Below, piece after piece: positions 25,079 to 33,818 of a stretch of DNA of 64,000 bases. The stretch is taken from the NCBI GenBank assembly GCA_004555245.1, contig SFIS01000011.1:15621-79620 (forward strand), given 5' to 3'. The DNA is from Bacteroidales bacterium. GTDB taxonomy: Bacteria; Bacteroidota; Bacteroidia; Bacteroidales; Bacteroidaceae. Positions within the stretch are counted from its first letter, which is position 1. Every line of letters begins with the position of its first letter. The notes under the pieces are model-generated. The model made no database searches and had not been told where the DNA came from. It saw only the letters and a list, made by a program, of their open reading frames with translations. A program made the translations under genes and the position numbers.

Positions 25079-27376
25079 ATGAAAACAACATTCTTCCGTC
25101 TGTCCAAGACAACCATCATTCTTTCATCCGCAATCATGTGCATGCCTCTTTATATGAGCGCACAGGAGAGCGAGACCAACAGCAAGGAGGAGGGCAACCG
25201 CAACGTGATGCTCAACGCCGCCAGTGCCAACGGTCCCCGCGAGATCCAGATTGGTCTGCCGTCCGCCGATGTCAACGTACTGGAAAACGGCCTGCCCGTC
25301 ACCTTTGCCACCAATCCCCATAGTGTCAACTCCAACTGGCGTTCCGACGCCAGCCACAGCCATGTCGGTCTGCTGAAAATCTCTGAGACAGCCATAACGA
25401 CGGGCAACATCGGCTATGCCGTCAACTCGTGGACCAAGCTCGGCGAGAAGGGATTCCACGGCACTCTCAACTACAAGGCCAACCATTTCGGTCAGCAGGA
25501 ATATTCGTTGAATTTGAACGGTTCCATCGGCGAAAACTGGTTCTACAGTGCCAATATGTACCAGGACTTCGACCCCGGAACATTCAAGATAGGCAGCTCG
25601 CAGTATCAGGACCGCACACAGATATACAAGGCGGCTCTCACCCGTCTCTACGACAAGGGCAGGGGCGAGCTGACAGCCATGTACCACTATTCCAGCAGCC
25701 ATCCGCTCTACACCTTCGCCACACAGTCGGCTCCCTTCATCTATGTCGGCGACGGAAGCGTGAAGGAATACGGCAAGTTCAAGCTCGGCATTACATCCTA
25801 TCTGCCCGTTGACGCAAACATGACATATATGGACATGCGCACCGGCGAAATCAAGGAGACCTCGCTCTACGACGCCGAGGAAAACCGATCAAGTCAGTTC
25901 TTCCTCTCAAACAAGTATCGCTGGGACAACGGCCTGACATGGAACATCAGCGCGCGCTATGACCACGCCCACGGAGCACTCGTATATCAGAGCCCGATGT
26001 CTCTAATGAATGTGAAGGGCAATCCGGCATACAATTATATGCTTATTAATCCCGAGGGCAAGCACGTCAACTACGCCGGCGAGTATGTTCAGTCGAGAAT
26101 GTCATGCCTCAATTCGGGCGACATCGACGAGTTCCTCCTCACCTCCGAACTTATCAAGAAATTCTCCACAAGCACGCTGCGCATCGGCGTGAACGAGTGG
26201 CTCTACGACATCGACTATACGTCCAACACCACGATGTACGACCAAAGCGTGCCCGACGACGGCAGCTATGCCGTGCGCCTCTACGACGCCAACAAGCGCG
26301 ACTACTACTTCTATGACTACAACAAGAACGCATCGGAGTACTACAAGGGCAAGGAGAACAAGCTCGCCCTCTATTTCACACACGACTGGGACATCTCGAA
26401 GAAGCTGAACGTGTATTACGGCGCCCGCTTCGAATGGCAGACCATCAAGGGTGAGAATGCCGCAGTGAGGAACTCTGCGGGCGACTATGTGGGACGCTTC
26501 GCCAACTATCATCTCGGAGCCACAGCCCCCGACGGCACTAAGATCACCCCCGCCGACCTCGACTACAGCTGGCTGAACTACGATTTCACTGCCGCCCTGA
26601 CATATAAGATGACAGAAAAGTTCGGTTTCACCGGCGATTTCACCTATATCGTGCAGCACCCGAAGTTTGAGAACTTCTCGCCCGCAACACTCCCTAATAC
26701 CGACAATATCAGCGTTCCGCTCGGCCGCGCCGGCATCTACTACAACAACAAGTGGCTGAGCCTCACCTCGCTCGTCTCATACATCTCGAAGACCAACAAC
26801 AACTCCACGCTCAACCTGCAGCACGGCCAGGAGATTATGGCAGCGCCGCTTACCTACGACATACAGACCTGGGGATGGACCACCGACGCCGTGATGCGTC
26901 CGTTCAAGGGATTCGAGCTGCACGCCCTCTTCACATACCAGAAGCCTACATACAAGAAGTATGAGACCTCGGTGGTGTTCAGTGACGGATATGAGGGCAA
27001 GATCAACGCTACGGGAAATATCGTGGCAGAGGTGCCGCAGGTGCTCATCGAACTTGACCCAAGCTACATGATTACTCCTGAACTGAAGCTCTGGACCAGC
27101 TTCCGCTACTTCAGCAAGACCTACGCCAACATCAACGAGGCATACTACTTCAACGGTCACTGGGAGACCTTCGGCGGCGTGAACTGGGATGTGAACAAAC
27201 GTCTCTCACTCGGCTGCACTGTCGTCAACTTCCTCAACCAGACCGGAGCCAAGGGCAGCATCGCAGGTGCTGAACTCATCACCAAGGAGGAGGCGAAGGA
27301 CATCAAGAACTGCCTCATGACAGGCAGCTACCTACGTCCGTTCACCGTTGAATTCACTGCAAACATCAAGTTCTGA
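25079..27376 (+). CDS. TonB-dependent receptor-like outer-membrane beta-barrel protein
   Basis: A 765-residue exported protein (signal peptide ending MYMSAQ). The region about residues 45-130 reads like a reduced plug ([18 protein letters not shown]) and the rest like repeated barrel strands, ending in the aromatic [10 protein letters not shown] expected of an outer-membrane barrel. No carboxypeptidase-like SusC N-terminal domain is visible and there is no SusD partner beside it. It is followed after 13 bases by the GH32 gene, so it is likely the import porin of a sucrose/fructan-type locus. The family could be a TonB-dependent receptor without typical boxes; this is by overall appearance. 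Confidence 0.7.
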   Translation: MKTTFFRLSKTTIILSSAIMCMPLYMSAQESETNSKEEGNRNVMLNAASANGPREIQIGLPSADVNVLENGLPVTFATNPHSVNSNWRSDASHSHVGLLKISETAITTGNIGYAVNSWTKLGEKGFHGTLNYKANHFGQQEYSLNLNGSIGENWFYSANMYQDFDPGTFKIGSSQYQDRTQIYKAALTRLYDKGRGELTAMYHYSSSHPLYTFATQSAPFIYVGDGSVKEYGKFKLGITSYLPVDANMTYMDMRTGEIKETSLYDAEENRSSQFFLSNKYRWDNGLTWNISARYDHAHGALVYQSPMSLMNVKGNPAYNYMLINPEGKHVNYAGEYVQSRMSCLNSGDIDEFLLTSELIKKFSTSTLRIGVNEWLYDIDYTSNTTMYDQSVPDDGSYAVRLYDANKRDYYFYDYNKNASEYYKGKENKLALYFTHDWDISKKLNVYYGARFEWQTIKGENAAVRNSAGDYVGRFANYHLGATAPDGTKITPADLDYSWLNYDFTAALTYKMTEKFGFTGDFTYIVQHPKFENFSPATLPNTDNISVPLGRAGIYYNNKWLSLTSLVSYISKTNNNSTLNLQHGQEIMAAPLTYDIQTWGWTTDAVMRPFKGFELHALFTYQKPTYKKYETSVVFSDGYEGKINATGNIVAEVPQVLIELDPSYMITPELKLWTSFRYFSKTYANINEAYYFNGHWETFGGVNWDVNKRLSLGCTVVNFLNQTGAKGSIAGAELITKEEAKDIKNCLMTGSYLRPFTVEFTANIKF

Positions 27377-27389
27377 AAACAGCAAATAC

Positions 27390-29200
27390 ATGAAACGTAC
27401 AATAATATCATCAGCTATAGCAGCGATAGCGGCTCTCGCCGCCACAACAGCCAAGGCTCAGACAATCAACGTAGAGCATAAAGGCGACACAACAGTTATT
27501 GTGATTGACAATCCCACAAGATACCTCATCCTTCCGATTGAAGAGGAGAGAGACGAGGCAAAAGTGAAACTCGACCTCGGACGTGCAGACGACACATGGA
27601 TGGACGTGCGCCTTGCCATCGACAGGATTGACTATGAGGTGCCATTCGAACTCTCAGCAGGCAAGCGGGCTGTGGTGAAGATGCTCAATATCGACAGAAA
27701 CGCACTCGCACTCAAGAAGATGCGACTTTCGAACACATGGGACGTGAAAAACACCGACTACTATCGCCCCATCTATCACCACACACCGCAGTATGGATGG
27801 ATGAACGATGCCAACGGACTGGTGTATAAGGACGGGGAGTATCACCTCTACTTCCAGTATAACCCCTACGGCTCGAAGTGGGGAAACATGCACTGGGGAC
27901 ACTCCGTCAGCCGCGACCTCGTAGCACCGTGGTCGATAAGTATAACAGTGCTGGATTCGGCAAGGATGCCATCATTGCCTTCTATACATCGGCAAGCGAC
28001 AAGAACGGACAGATACAGTGCATGGCTTACAGCAAGGACAACGGCCGCACATTCACCAAATACGAGGGCAACCCAATCCTCACTCCCTTCGACGGATTGA
28101 GGGATTTCCGCGACCCGAAGGTGTTCCGCTACGAACCTGCCAAGGCTTGGTATATGATTGTTTCTGCCGACAAGGAGATGCGATTCTACAAGTCTTCCGA
28201 CCTTAAGCAATGGGAGTATGTGAGCGCCTTCGGTCGTGGTTACGGAGCACAGCCAAACCAGTTTGAGTGTCCTGACTTCTTCCCGATGAGTGTCAGCGGG
28301 AAGCAGAAATGGGTCATGATTGTCAACATCAATCCGGGATGTCTGTTCGGCGGCTCGTGCACGGAATATTTCGTGGGTGACTTCGACGGCAAGACCTTCA
28401 CTTGCGACAACAAGCCGGAAGTGGCAAAATTCCTCGATTTCGGCAAGGACCACTATGCCACTGTGACATTCTCCAACCTTGGCGACCGCATCGTGGCAGT
28501 GCCGTGGATGAACAACTGGCAGTATGCCAACCTCACACCTACACAGCAGTTCCGCAGCTGCAACGCCCTGCCGCGCGAGTTGCGAATGTATGAGAAGGAC
28601 GGCGATTACTATCTCTCTGCAAATGCCGTTGAGGAGACGAAGTCACTGCGCAAAAATACCGTTGAAATCGGTGATTTTAAGCTCAACGGCAAGGATGAGA
28701 TGAAGACGTTGGGCGGCGAAGGAGCGTTTGAAGTGGAAGCCGACATCACTGCCTCCACTGCCAAGACCGTGGGTATAGAATTGGCGAACGACAAGGGTGA
28801 GCGTACACTTATCTATCTCGACCTCGATAAGCATAGAGTGGTGATGGACCGCACCGAAAGCGGTGAGACCGGTTTCGGCAAGCGTTCGGCTCCCCACGAC
28901 ATTGAGAACAACTATGAGTTTACGGTGCGCAAGAGCGACCCTATGACAATGCGCCAGAAGAACTCCGTCAACTATGTCAACGACTTCGCCTTGGGCACCT
29001 GGGCTCCGCTCAGCCTCTGCGAGGGCAACAAGCGCCATTTCGACATCTTCGTTGACAAAAGTTCGGTGGAACTCTTCGTTGACGGCGGACGCATAGCGAT
29101 GACCAACCTCGTGTTCCCCACCAAGCCCTACGACCGTGTGCGCTTCTACGCCCTTGACGGCAATGCCAAGGTGGAAGGGGCTAAAGCGTATATCTTTTAA
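27390..29200 (+). pseudogene. GH32 fructanase/invertase broken by a frameshifting deletion
   Basis: A signal peptide ([18 protein letters not shown]) and a beta-sandwich-like N-terminal part lead to the GH32 nucleophile block GWMNDANG. Frame 1 reads to SRDLV near 27920 and then becomes non-homologous, while the rest of the enzyme continues in another frame from [13 protein letters not shown]. That part has FRDPKVF (RDP motif) and FECPDFFP (acid/base Glu) and the C-terminal beta-sandwich. About 20 residues that normally follow SRDLV (the WEHLPVALxPD region) are missing. This fits a deletion of about 60 bases not divisible by three. All other catalytic residues are preserved, so the loss is recent or an assembly error. 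Confidence 0.85.
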
Positions 29201-29215
29201 TTGAAATATGGTATT

Positions 29216-31396
29216 ATGTCAAAGATTGGATTATTTCTGACGGCAGTCGTGGCACTTGTTGCCACGATTGCCTCACAGGCACAGACCATCCGAATATCCA
29301 CATCGCAGACGGACCTCTTCCTCAAGGTCAATCCCCAGGGACGACTCTATCAGGTGTATTTCGGTGAGAAACTTGCCCATGCGGCCGATGCAGAGCAGCT
29401 CGACTGGGCAGTGTATGCAGGTTCTGACGGCAGTATCAGCAAGCGCGGACATGAGGCGTATGCAGCCTCGGGAGGTGAGGAATTTTTCGAGCCCGCACTT
29501 GCCGTCACTCATGCCGACGGCAACCAGACGACATATCTCCACTATAAGGAGCACTGTGTGAACAGTGTGAAAGGCGGCACTGAGACTGTTATTACTCTCC
29601 GCGACAAACTATATCCGGTGGAGGTGAAACTGCATTATGTGGCATACGACAAGGAGAATGTCATAAAGATCTGGAGCGAAATCTGCCATAATGAGCGTGG
29701 CGCCGTCTCTCTCTGGCGGTATGCCAGCGCCATGATCTATCTTCAGGCAGAGAGGTATTTCCTCACCAACTACCACGGCGACTGGGCACGCGAGGCATAT
29801 CCCGCCACACAGGAACTGCAGTTTGGCAAGAAGGTGATCGACACCAAACTCGGTTCGCGTGCCGCCATGCAGAGCCATCCCTTCTTCCAGTTGGCTTTCG
29901 ACGCAGAGGCTTCTGCCAACTCTGGCAAGACACTGCTCGGTTCCATCGGTTGGACAGGCAATTTCTCCTGTACTTTTGAGGTGGACAATGTGGGTGTGCT
30001 GCGCCTCATTCCCGCCATCAATCCCTATGCCTCCAACTATCAGTTGAAGAGCGGCGAGGTGTTCACCACTCCCGAGTTTGTGTTCACACTCAGCTACAAC
30101 GGCACAGAGCCGGCAAAGAGGAATCTTCACGACTGGGCACGCCGCTATCAGCTGAAGGATGGCATGGGCGACCGGCTCACTCTTCTCAACAACTGGGAGA
30201 ATACGGCTTTCGACTTCGACGAGGAGAAGTTGGGGCATCTCATGGACGAGGCAAAGCAGCTGGGCGTAGATATGTTCCTGCTCGACGACGGATGGTTTGG
30301 CAATGCCCATCCGCGTAACAACGACGATGCCGGACTTGGCGACTGGCAACCCAACCGCACGAAATTGCCCAACGGCATTTCCTCGCTCACACGCATGGCA
30401 ACAAAGGCTGGGGTTAAGTTCGGGCTTTGGGTGGAACCGGAGATGGTGAATCCCGAGAGCGAGCTTTACACGAAGCATCCCGACTGGGCCATCACCCTTC
30501 CCGGGCGCGACACATATTACTATCGCAACCAGTTGGTGCTCGACCTCAGCAATCCCAAGGTGCAGGACTTCGTATTCAGCGTCGTTGACGACATAATGAC
30601 CGAAAATCCCGACATCGCCTATCTGAAATGGGACTGCAACAGTCCGATAACCAACATACATTCTTCATATCTCAAGCAGAAGCAGTGCAATCTGTATATC
30701 GACCATGTGCGTGGAGTGTATAACGTGATGCGACGTGTGTCAGAGAAATATCCGTCGCTGCCGATGATGCTCTGTGCAGGAGGTGGCGGCCGTTGCGACT
30801 ACGAGGCGCTGAAGTATTTCACCGAGTTCTGGTGTTCTGATGACACCGACCCCTACGAGCGTCTTTACATCCAGTGGAGCATGTCGGATTTCTTCCCCGT
30901 AAAGGCGATGGCGTCGCACGTCACCAACTGGAACAGGAAGGCGAGCGTGAAGTTCAGGGTGGATGTGGCAAGCATGTGCAAGTTGGGTTTCGACATCGAC
31001 CTCAAGTCGCTGTCCGCCGACGAACTGCAGTTCTGTCGCGAGGCGGTGGCCAACTACCGGCGTCTGAAGCCTGTCATCCTCGACGGCGACCAATACAAGC
31101 TCGTTTCTCCGTACAACGGCAATCATGCCGCGGTGAACTATGTGTCGAAGGACAAGCGCCGTGCCGTGGTGTTCGCCTATAACCTTCATCCACGATATAA
31201 GGAGCATTCTGCCAATGTATGCCTTCGGGGGCTTGATGCAACAGCCACCTACGAGGTGAAGGAGATAAACCTCATGCCCGGAGCAGAAACCGAGGCAAGG
31301 AGATATACGGGCGACTATCTGATGAAGATAGGCCTGCCGTTGTTCACAGATGCGGAGGGGACGAGTGCGGTTTATGAATTTTGCGTTATGCAATAA
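29216..31396 (+). CDS. GH36 alpha-galactosidase
   Basis: About 726 residues with a signal peptide (MSKIGLFLTAVVALVATIASQA). The central (beta/alpha)8 barrel is clear: LLDDGWFG, GLWVEPEMVNPESELY, then the catalytic nucleophile Asp in YLKWDCNS and the acid/base Asp in FWCSDDTDP. Length fits the family (about 700-740). It should hydrolyse terminal alpha-galactosides such as raffinose or melibiose in the periplasm. It is 15 bases after the broken GH32, and a GH32/GH36 pair fits raffinose-family sugars. A TTG at 29201 is in frame, but the ATG at 29216 gives the proper signal peptide. Confidence 0.92.
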   Translation: MSKIGLFLTAVVALVATIASQAQTIRISTSQTDLFLKVNPQGRLYQVYFGEKLAHAADAEQLDWAVYAGSDGSISKRGHEAYAASGGEEFFEPALAVTHADGNQTTYLHYKEHCVNSVKGGTETVITLRDKLYPVEVKLHYVAYDKENVIKIWSEICHNERGAVSLWRYASAMIYLQAERYFLTNYHGDWAREAYPATQELQFGKKVIDTKLGSRAAMQSHPFFQLAFDAEASANSGKTLLGSIGWTGNFSCTFEVDNVGVLRLIPAINPYASNYQLKSGEVFTTPEFVFTLSYNGTEPAKRNLHDWARRYQLKDGMGDRLTLLNNWENTAFDFDEEKLGHLMDEAKQLGVDMFLLDDGWFGNAHPRNNDDAGLGDWQPNRTKLPNGISSLTRMATKAGVKFGLWVEPEMVNPESELYTKHPDWAITLPGRDTYYYRNQLVLDLSNPKVQDFVFSVVDDIMTENPDIAYLKWDCNSPITNIHSSYLKQKQCNLYIDHVRGVYNVMRRVSEKYPSLPMMLCAGGGGRCDYEALKYFTEFWCSDDTDPYERLYIQWSMSDFFPVKAMASHVTNWNRKASVKFRVDVASMCKLGFDIDLKSLSADELQFCREAVANYRRLKPVILDGDQYKLVSPYNGNHAAVNYVSKDKRRAVVFAYNLHPRYKEHSANVCLRGLDATATYEVKEINLMPGAETEARRYTGDYLMKIGLPLFTDAEGTSAVYEFCVMQ

Positions 31397-31532
31397 AAAT
31401 AATGCACGCCTGCGTAGAGAACGCCGGTTTGACGATTTTTTTCAAAACAATAGTGACAGAAACATATTTTGTTTGGTTAGGGAATAGATTTACATTCAGG
31501 TATTGAGATTTTCTCAGGATAACATTAATTGT

Positions 31533-31588
31533 GGGTTCCATTAATATTGGCAGGGTTGACGTTTTTGCCTGTCAAGATTATGGAACCC
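31533..31588. repeat. Long imperfect inverted repeat between GH36 and the next gene
   Basis: GGGTTCCATTAAT at 31533 is answered by ATTATGGAACCC at 31577, with an inner pair TTGGCAGG / GCCTGTCAA, giving a near-palindrome of about 55 bases. It lies in a 372-base gene-free stretch (31397-31768) that otherwise shows only the promoter at 31655. It has no T-run after it, so a terminator is not certain; an operator or mobile-element end is possible. Confidence 0.5.
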
Positions 31589-31654
31589 GCTTGTCGTTTT
31601 CAAAACAGGTGTTGCACGGTAGTTTCAGTTTTGTGATATTTTAACGCCATGCGT

Positions 31655-31685
31655 TTTGCGCGGCGGATAATATTTCATACTTTTG
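31655..31685 (+). promoter_or_regulatory. Consensus promoter of the four-helix-bundle gene
   Basis: TTTG at 31655 and TACTTTTG at 31678, exactly 19 bases apart, is a perfect Bacteroidota primary-sigma promoter. The start codon follows at 31769, leaving a leader of about 75 bases. Confidence 0.75.
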
Positions 31686-31768
31686 CAACATCGGTTTGAT
31701 ATGTTCAGCCAATGTCGCTGTCGCACAGAGCGCGGCAGCCGCATCATCCGGATTTCCCTACAACCACT

Positions 31769-32578
31769 ATGGACAAGAATAAAAACGTCAGTCTCAGGCG
31801 ATACGCCGACGGCACGCCAAGCATCATGCGGCGAGCGACGATATACACCGACCTGCATTTCTACCAGAAAAGCGACGTGTTGCTGCAGCTCACCAAAGTG
31901 TTCTGCGAACGCTTTCTGCCGAAATACGGCGACCGCACCGTTGACCAGATGGTTCAGGCGGCACGTTCCATAAAGCAGAACATAGCTGAAGGTCTAACCG
32001 ACGGACAGACATCTTTCGAGGTGGAGATAAAGCTGCTGGGCATCGCAAAAGGCAGCAATCAGGAATTGCTCGAAGATTATCAGGACTATCTCAAGCATCA
32101 TTCACTGCCTGAATGGGCAGCGGCTTGCAGAGCCGACAACACGGATTATCCCGCTTCCGCGCAGTATTACATGCAGCGTTACGACAGGCTGCGCTCCTTC
32201 TGCCGACAGCACAGCCAACTGTCGGACTATGCGCCTCTTTTCTATCGATTGACCGACGAGGAGATGGCAAACACCGCCATCAGCCTTTGCCACATGGTTG
32301 ACAGGGCGATGACAAAATTTCTGGAGAAGCGCGACCGCGAATTTGTCGAGGAGGGAGGCGTTCGCGAGCGAATGACAGCCGCCCGCCTTGACATGCGCGG
32401 CACACAGAAGCAAATCATAGCCCGGCAGGAGGAGGAGATTGCTGCACTCAAAGCACAGGTCGCCTCGCTCAACCGCGAGATAGCCACGCTCAGACAGAGG
32501 CCGGACACCCCGGAATCTCCGGAATCTCCAGAAATTCCGGAAATCCCGGAATCTCCGGAAAATCCGGCCACCCCGTAA
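31769..32578 (+). CDS. Four-helix-bundle protein with a repetitive Pro/Glu tail
   Basis: A 269-residue protein. Residues about 20-190 match the four-helix bundle (23S rRNA intervening-sequence type) family: QLTKVFCERFLPKYGDRTVD, AARSIKQNIAEGLTDGQTS and ELLEDYQDYLKHHSLPEW. A coiled coil follows (RQEEEIAALKAQVASLNREI), then a tail of PESPESPEIPEIPESPENP made from a 9-base DNA repeat. These proteins are common in Bacteroidota but their role is unknown. It is expressed from its own promoter and ends in a shared hairpin with the convergent regulator. Confidence 0.8.
   Translation: MDKNKNVSLRRYADGTPSIMRRATIYTDLHFYQKSDVLLQLTKVFCERFLPKYGDRTVDQMVQAARSIKQNIAEGLTDGQTSFEVEIKLLGIAKGSNQELLEDYQDYLKHHSLPEWAAACRADNTDYPASAQYYMQRYDRLRSFCRQHSQLSDYAPLFYRLTDEEMANTAISLCHMVDRAMTKFLEKRDREFVEEGGVRERMTAARLDMRGTQKQIIARQEEEIAALKAQVASLNREIATLRQRPDTPESPESPEIPEIPESPENPATP
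32511..32564 (+). repeat. Tandem 9-base coding repeat in the four-helix-bundle gene
   Basis: Six imperfect units of the type CGGAATCTC / CGGAAATCC encode the Pro-Glu-Ser/Ile tail. Copy number may vary by slippage in steps of three residues without breaking the frame. Confidence 0.8.
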
Positions 32579-32583
32579 TAAAA

Positions 32584-32619
32584 AAAAGCTGCTTCTCACA
32601 CTTTCGGGAAGCAGCTTTT
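32584..32619. terminator. Bidirectional intrinsic terminator between convergent genes
   Basis: AAAAGCTGCTTC (32584) pairs with GAAGCAGCTTTT (32608), a 12-base stem with a 12-base loop and A/T runs on both sides. It overlaps the end of the minus-strand regulator, whose stop codon is at 32596-32598, and follows the plus-strand stop at 32578, so it can end both transcripts. Confidence 0.85.
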
Positions 32620-33552
32620 GTCTATCAGGTTGTTTGCGATGGCGTAGATGGTCAGTCCGGCTACGGAGTGTATCTGCAGTTTCCGTGCGATGTTGCGGCG
32701 GTGAGTGATGACGGTGTTGACGGAGATGAAGAGGTGGTCGGCAATCTCCTTGTTCGACATTCCCTGCACGAGACAGACGATGATGTCTTTCTCGCGTTCG
32801 GATACGGTGTCTTTCCCTTCGACGCTCTTTATCATGTCCGAGAGGCGTGACGATATGCCGTCGGTCTTGATGCGTTTCTCCATGAGGCGTATGGCGGGCA
32901 CGAAGAGCTGGTCCTCGATGTTGCTGTGGTTCGACAGCCATTCTTCGTTGTTGTATATGTCATAGAGTATGGCGGTCAGCTTGTTGTTCGAGAGGCTGTC
33001 GTGGGGCAGGTATTTGATGATGATGCCCTTGAGCTCCTGGAATTTTCCGGAGATGTCGCTGTGGTGTTTCGAGAAAGTCTCCACGTTGTATTTGTTTGTC
33101 TCTTCGCCTCTCAGCAGTGCCTCGACGTACGGGAAGAGCGTCTTTTCCTCATATTTCATGTGCCGGCGTATGTCGTTGGCGTAGTCGTCGAATAGTTGCA
33201 GAATCATCTCCGAGAGGCTGTCTCCGTGCTGCAGCGTAGCAGACAGCTGTTCGCGTATGGCAGGCAGCTGGTAGCCGATGAAGTATGTGTGCGAAGCGCG
33301 CAGATAGCCGAGCAGTGTCTTGGCGCATATCCTGCCGTCAGTCTCTTTCGGCACATATCCGTTGATGACGAAGTTCACGACGGCGAGGAAGGTGTAGCTG
33401 TCAACCTTCTGCTCGTCGCACACCTCCGCCACAGTCTTGTCGCCGAAGCCGAGGCGTATGCCGAAGGCTCCTAAGCCCTGCAGCATGCTGTAGTTGTCGC
33501 TGATGAGGTCGATCATCTTGTCGTCAGCTTCATATAGTTTTATGCGTTTCAT
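32596..33552 (-). CDS. Hemerythrin-like domain fused to a LuxR-type DNA-binding domain
   Basis: A 318-residue protein. Residues 15-80 resemble the DUF542 start of iron-sulfur repair proteins (ScdA/YtfE) but lack the usual CC pair. Residues about 85-230 have hemerythrin-like histidine and acid motifs (SHTYFIG, HMKYEEKTLFPYV, KHHSDISG, NHSNIEDQLFVPAIRLME). The C-terminal ~65 residues are a LuxR helix-turn-helix (VSEREKDIIVCLVQGMSNKEIADHLFIS). A di-iron sensor of oxygen or nitric oxide directly wired to DNA binding is likely but inferred. It is divergent from the TonB-dependent receptor at 33819, a plausible target. Confidence 0.82.
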   Translation of the reverse strand: MKRIKLYEADDKMIDLISDNYSMLQGLGAFGIRLGFGDKTVAEVCDEQKVDSYTFLAVVNFVINGYVPKETDGRICAKTLLGYLRASHTYFIGYQLPAIREQLSATLQHGDSLSEMILQLFDDYANDIRRHMKYEEKTLFPYVEALLRGEETNKYNVETFSKHHSDISGKFQELKGIIIKYLPHDSLSNNKLTAILYDIYNNEEWLSNHSNIEDQLFVPAIRLMEKRIKTDGISSRLSDMIKSVEGKDTVSEREKDIIVCLVQGMSNKEIADHLFISVNTVITHRRNIARKLQIHSVAGLTIYAIANNLIDKSCFPKV

Positions 33553-33592
33553 CGTTTGTGGTGGTTTGTTTCTTACGGGTCTATCCCGCGTG

Positions 33593-33624
33593 CAAAGTTA
33601 CGGATTTTCTTTCAATTATGCAAT
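33593..33624 (-). promoter_or_regulatory. Promoter of the hemerythrin-LuxR gene
   Basis: On the minus strand ATTG (plus 33621-33624) lies 20 bases from TAACTTTG (plus 33593-33600), with the start codon at 33552. Confidence 0.6.
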
Positions 33625-33744
33625 CATAAAATGTAGTGATATGATGTGCGTCGTGTCTTTTCTTCTCATCTTTTCTTGGTATGCCGTTCATCATTTCTTG
33701 GTAGGATGTTTTGTCTCGCGGCGAAAAAACTATAATTTCTGGGT

Positions 33745-33776
33745 ATTGTGCGGCAGGCGGAATTGTCATAATTTTG
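33745..33776 (+). promoter_or_regulatory. Promoter of the TonB-dependent receptor gene
   Basis: ATTG at 33745 and the -7 box TAATTTTG at 33769, 20 bases apart, with the start codon at 33819. Divergent from the promoter at 33593; the space between the two -33 boxes is about 120 bases. Confidence 0.6.
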
Positions 33777-33818
33777 CAGCCCGATAATTTCTCGCATAAC
33801 AGAAAGTCAGAAAAATAC

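Noticed and set aside
25079..27376. Assignment of the outer-membrane protein as a SusC of a classical SusC/SusD pair
   Set aside because: No carboxypeptidase-like N-terminal domain and no SusD-like gene follows it.
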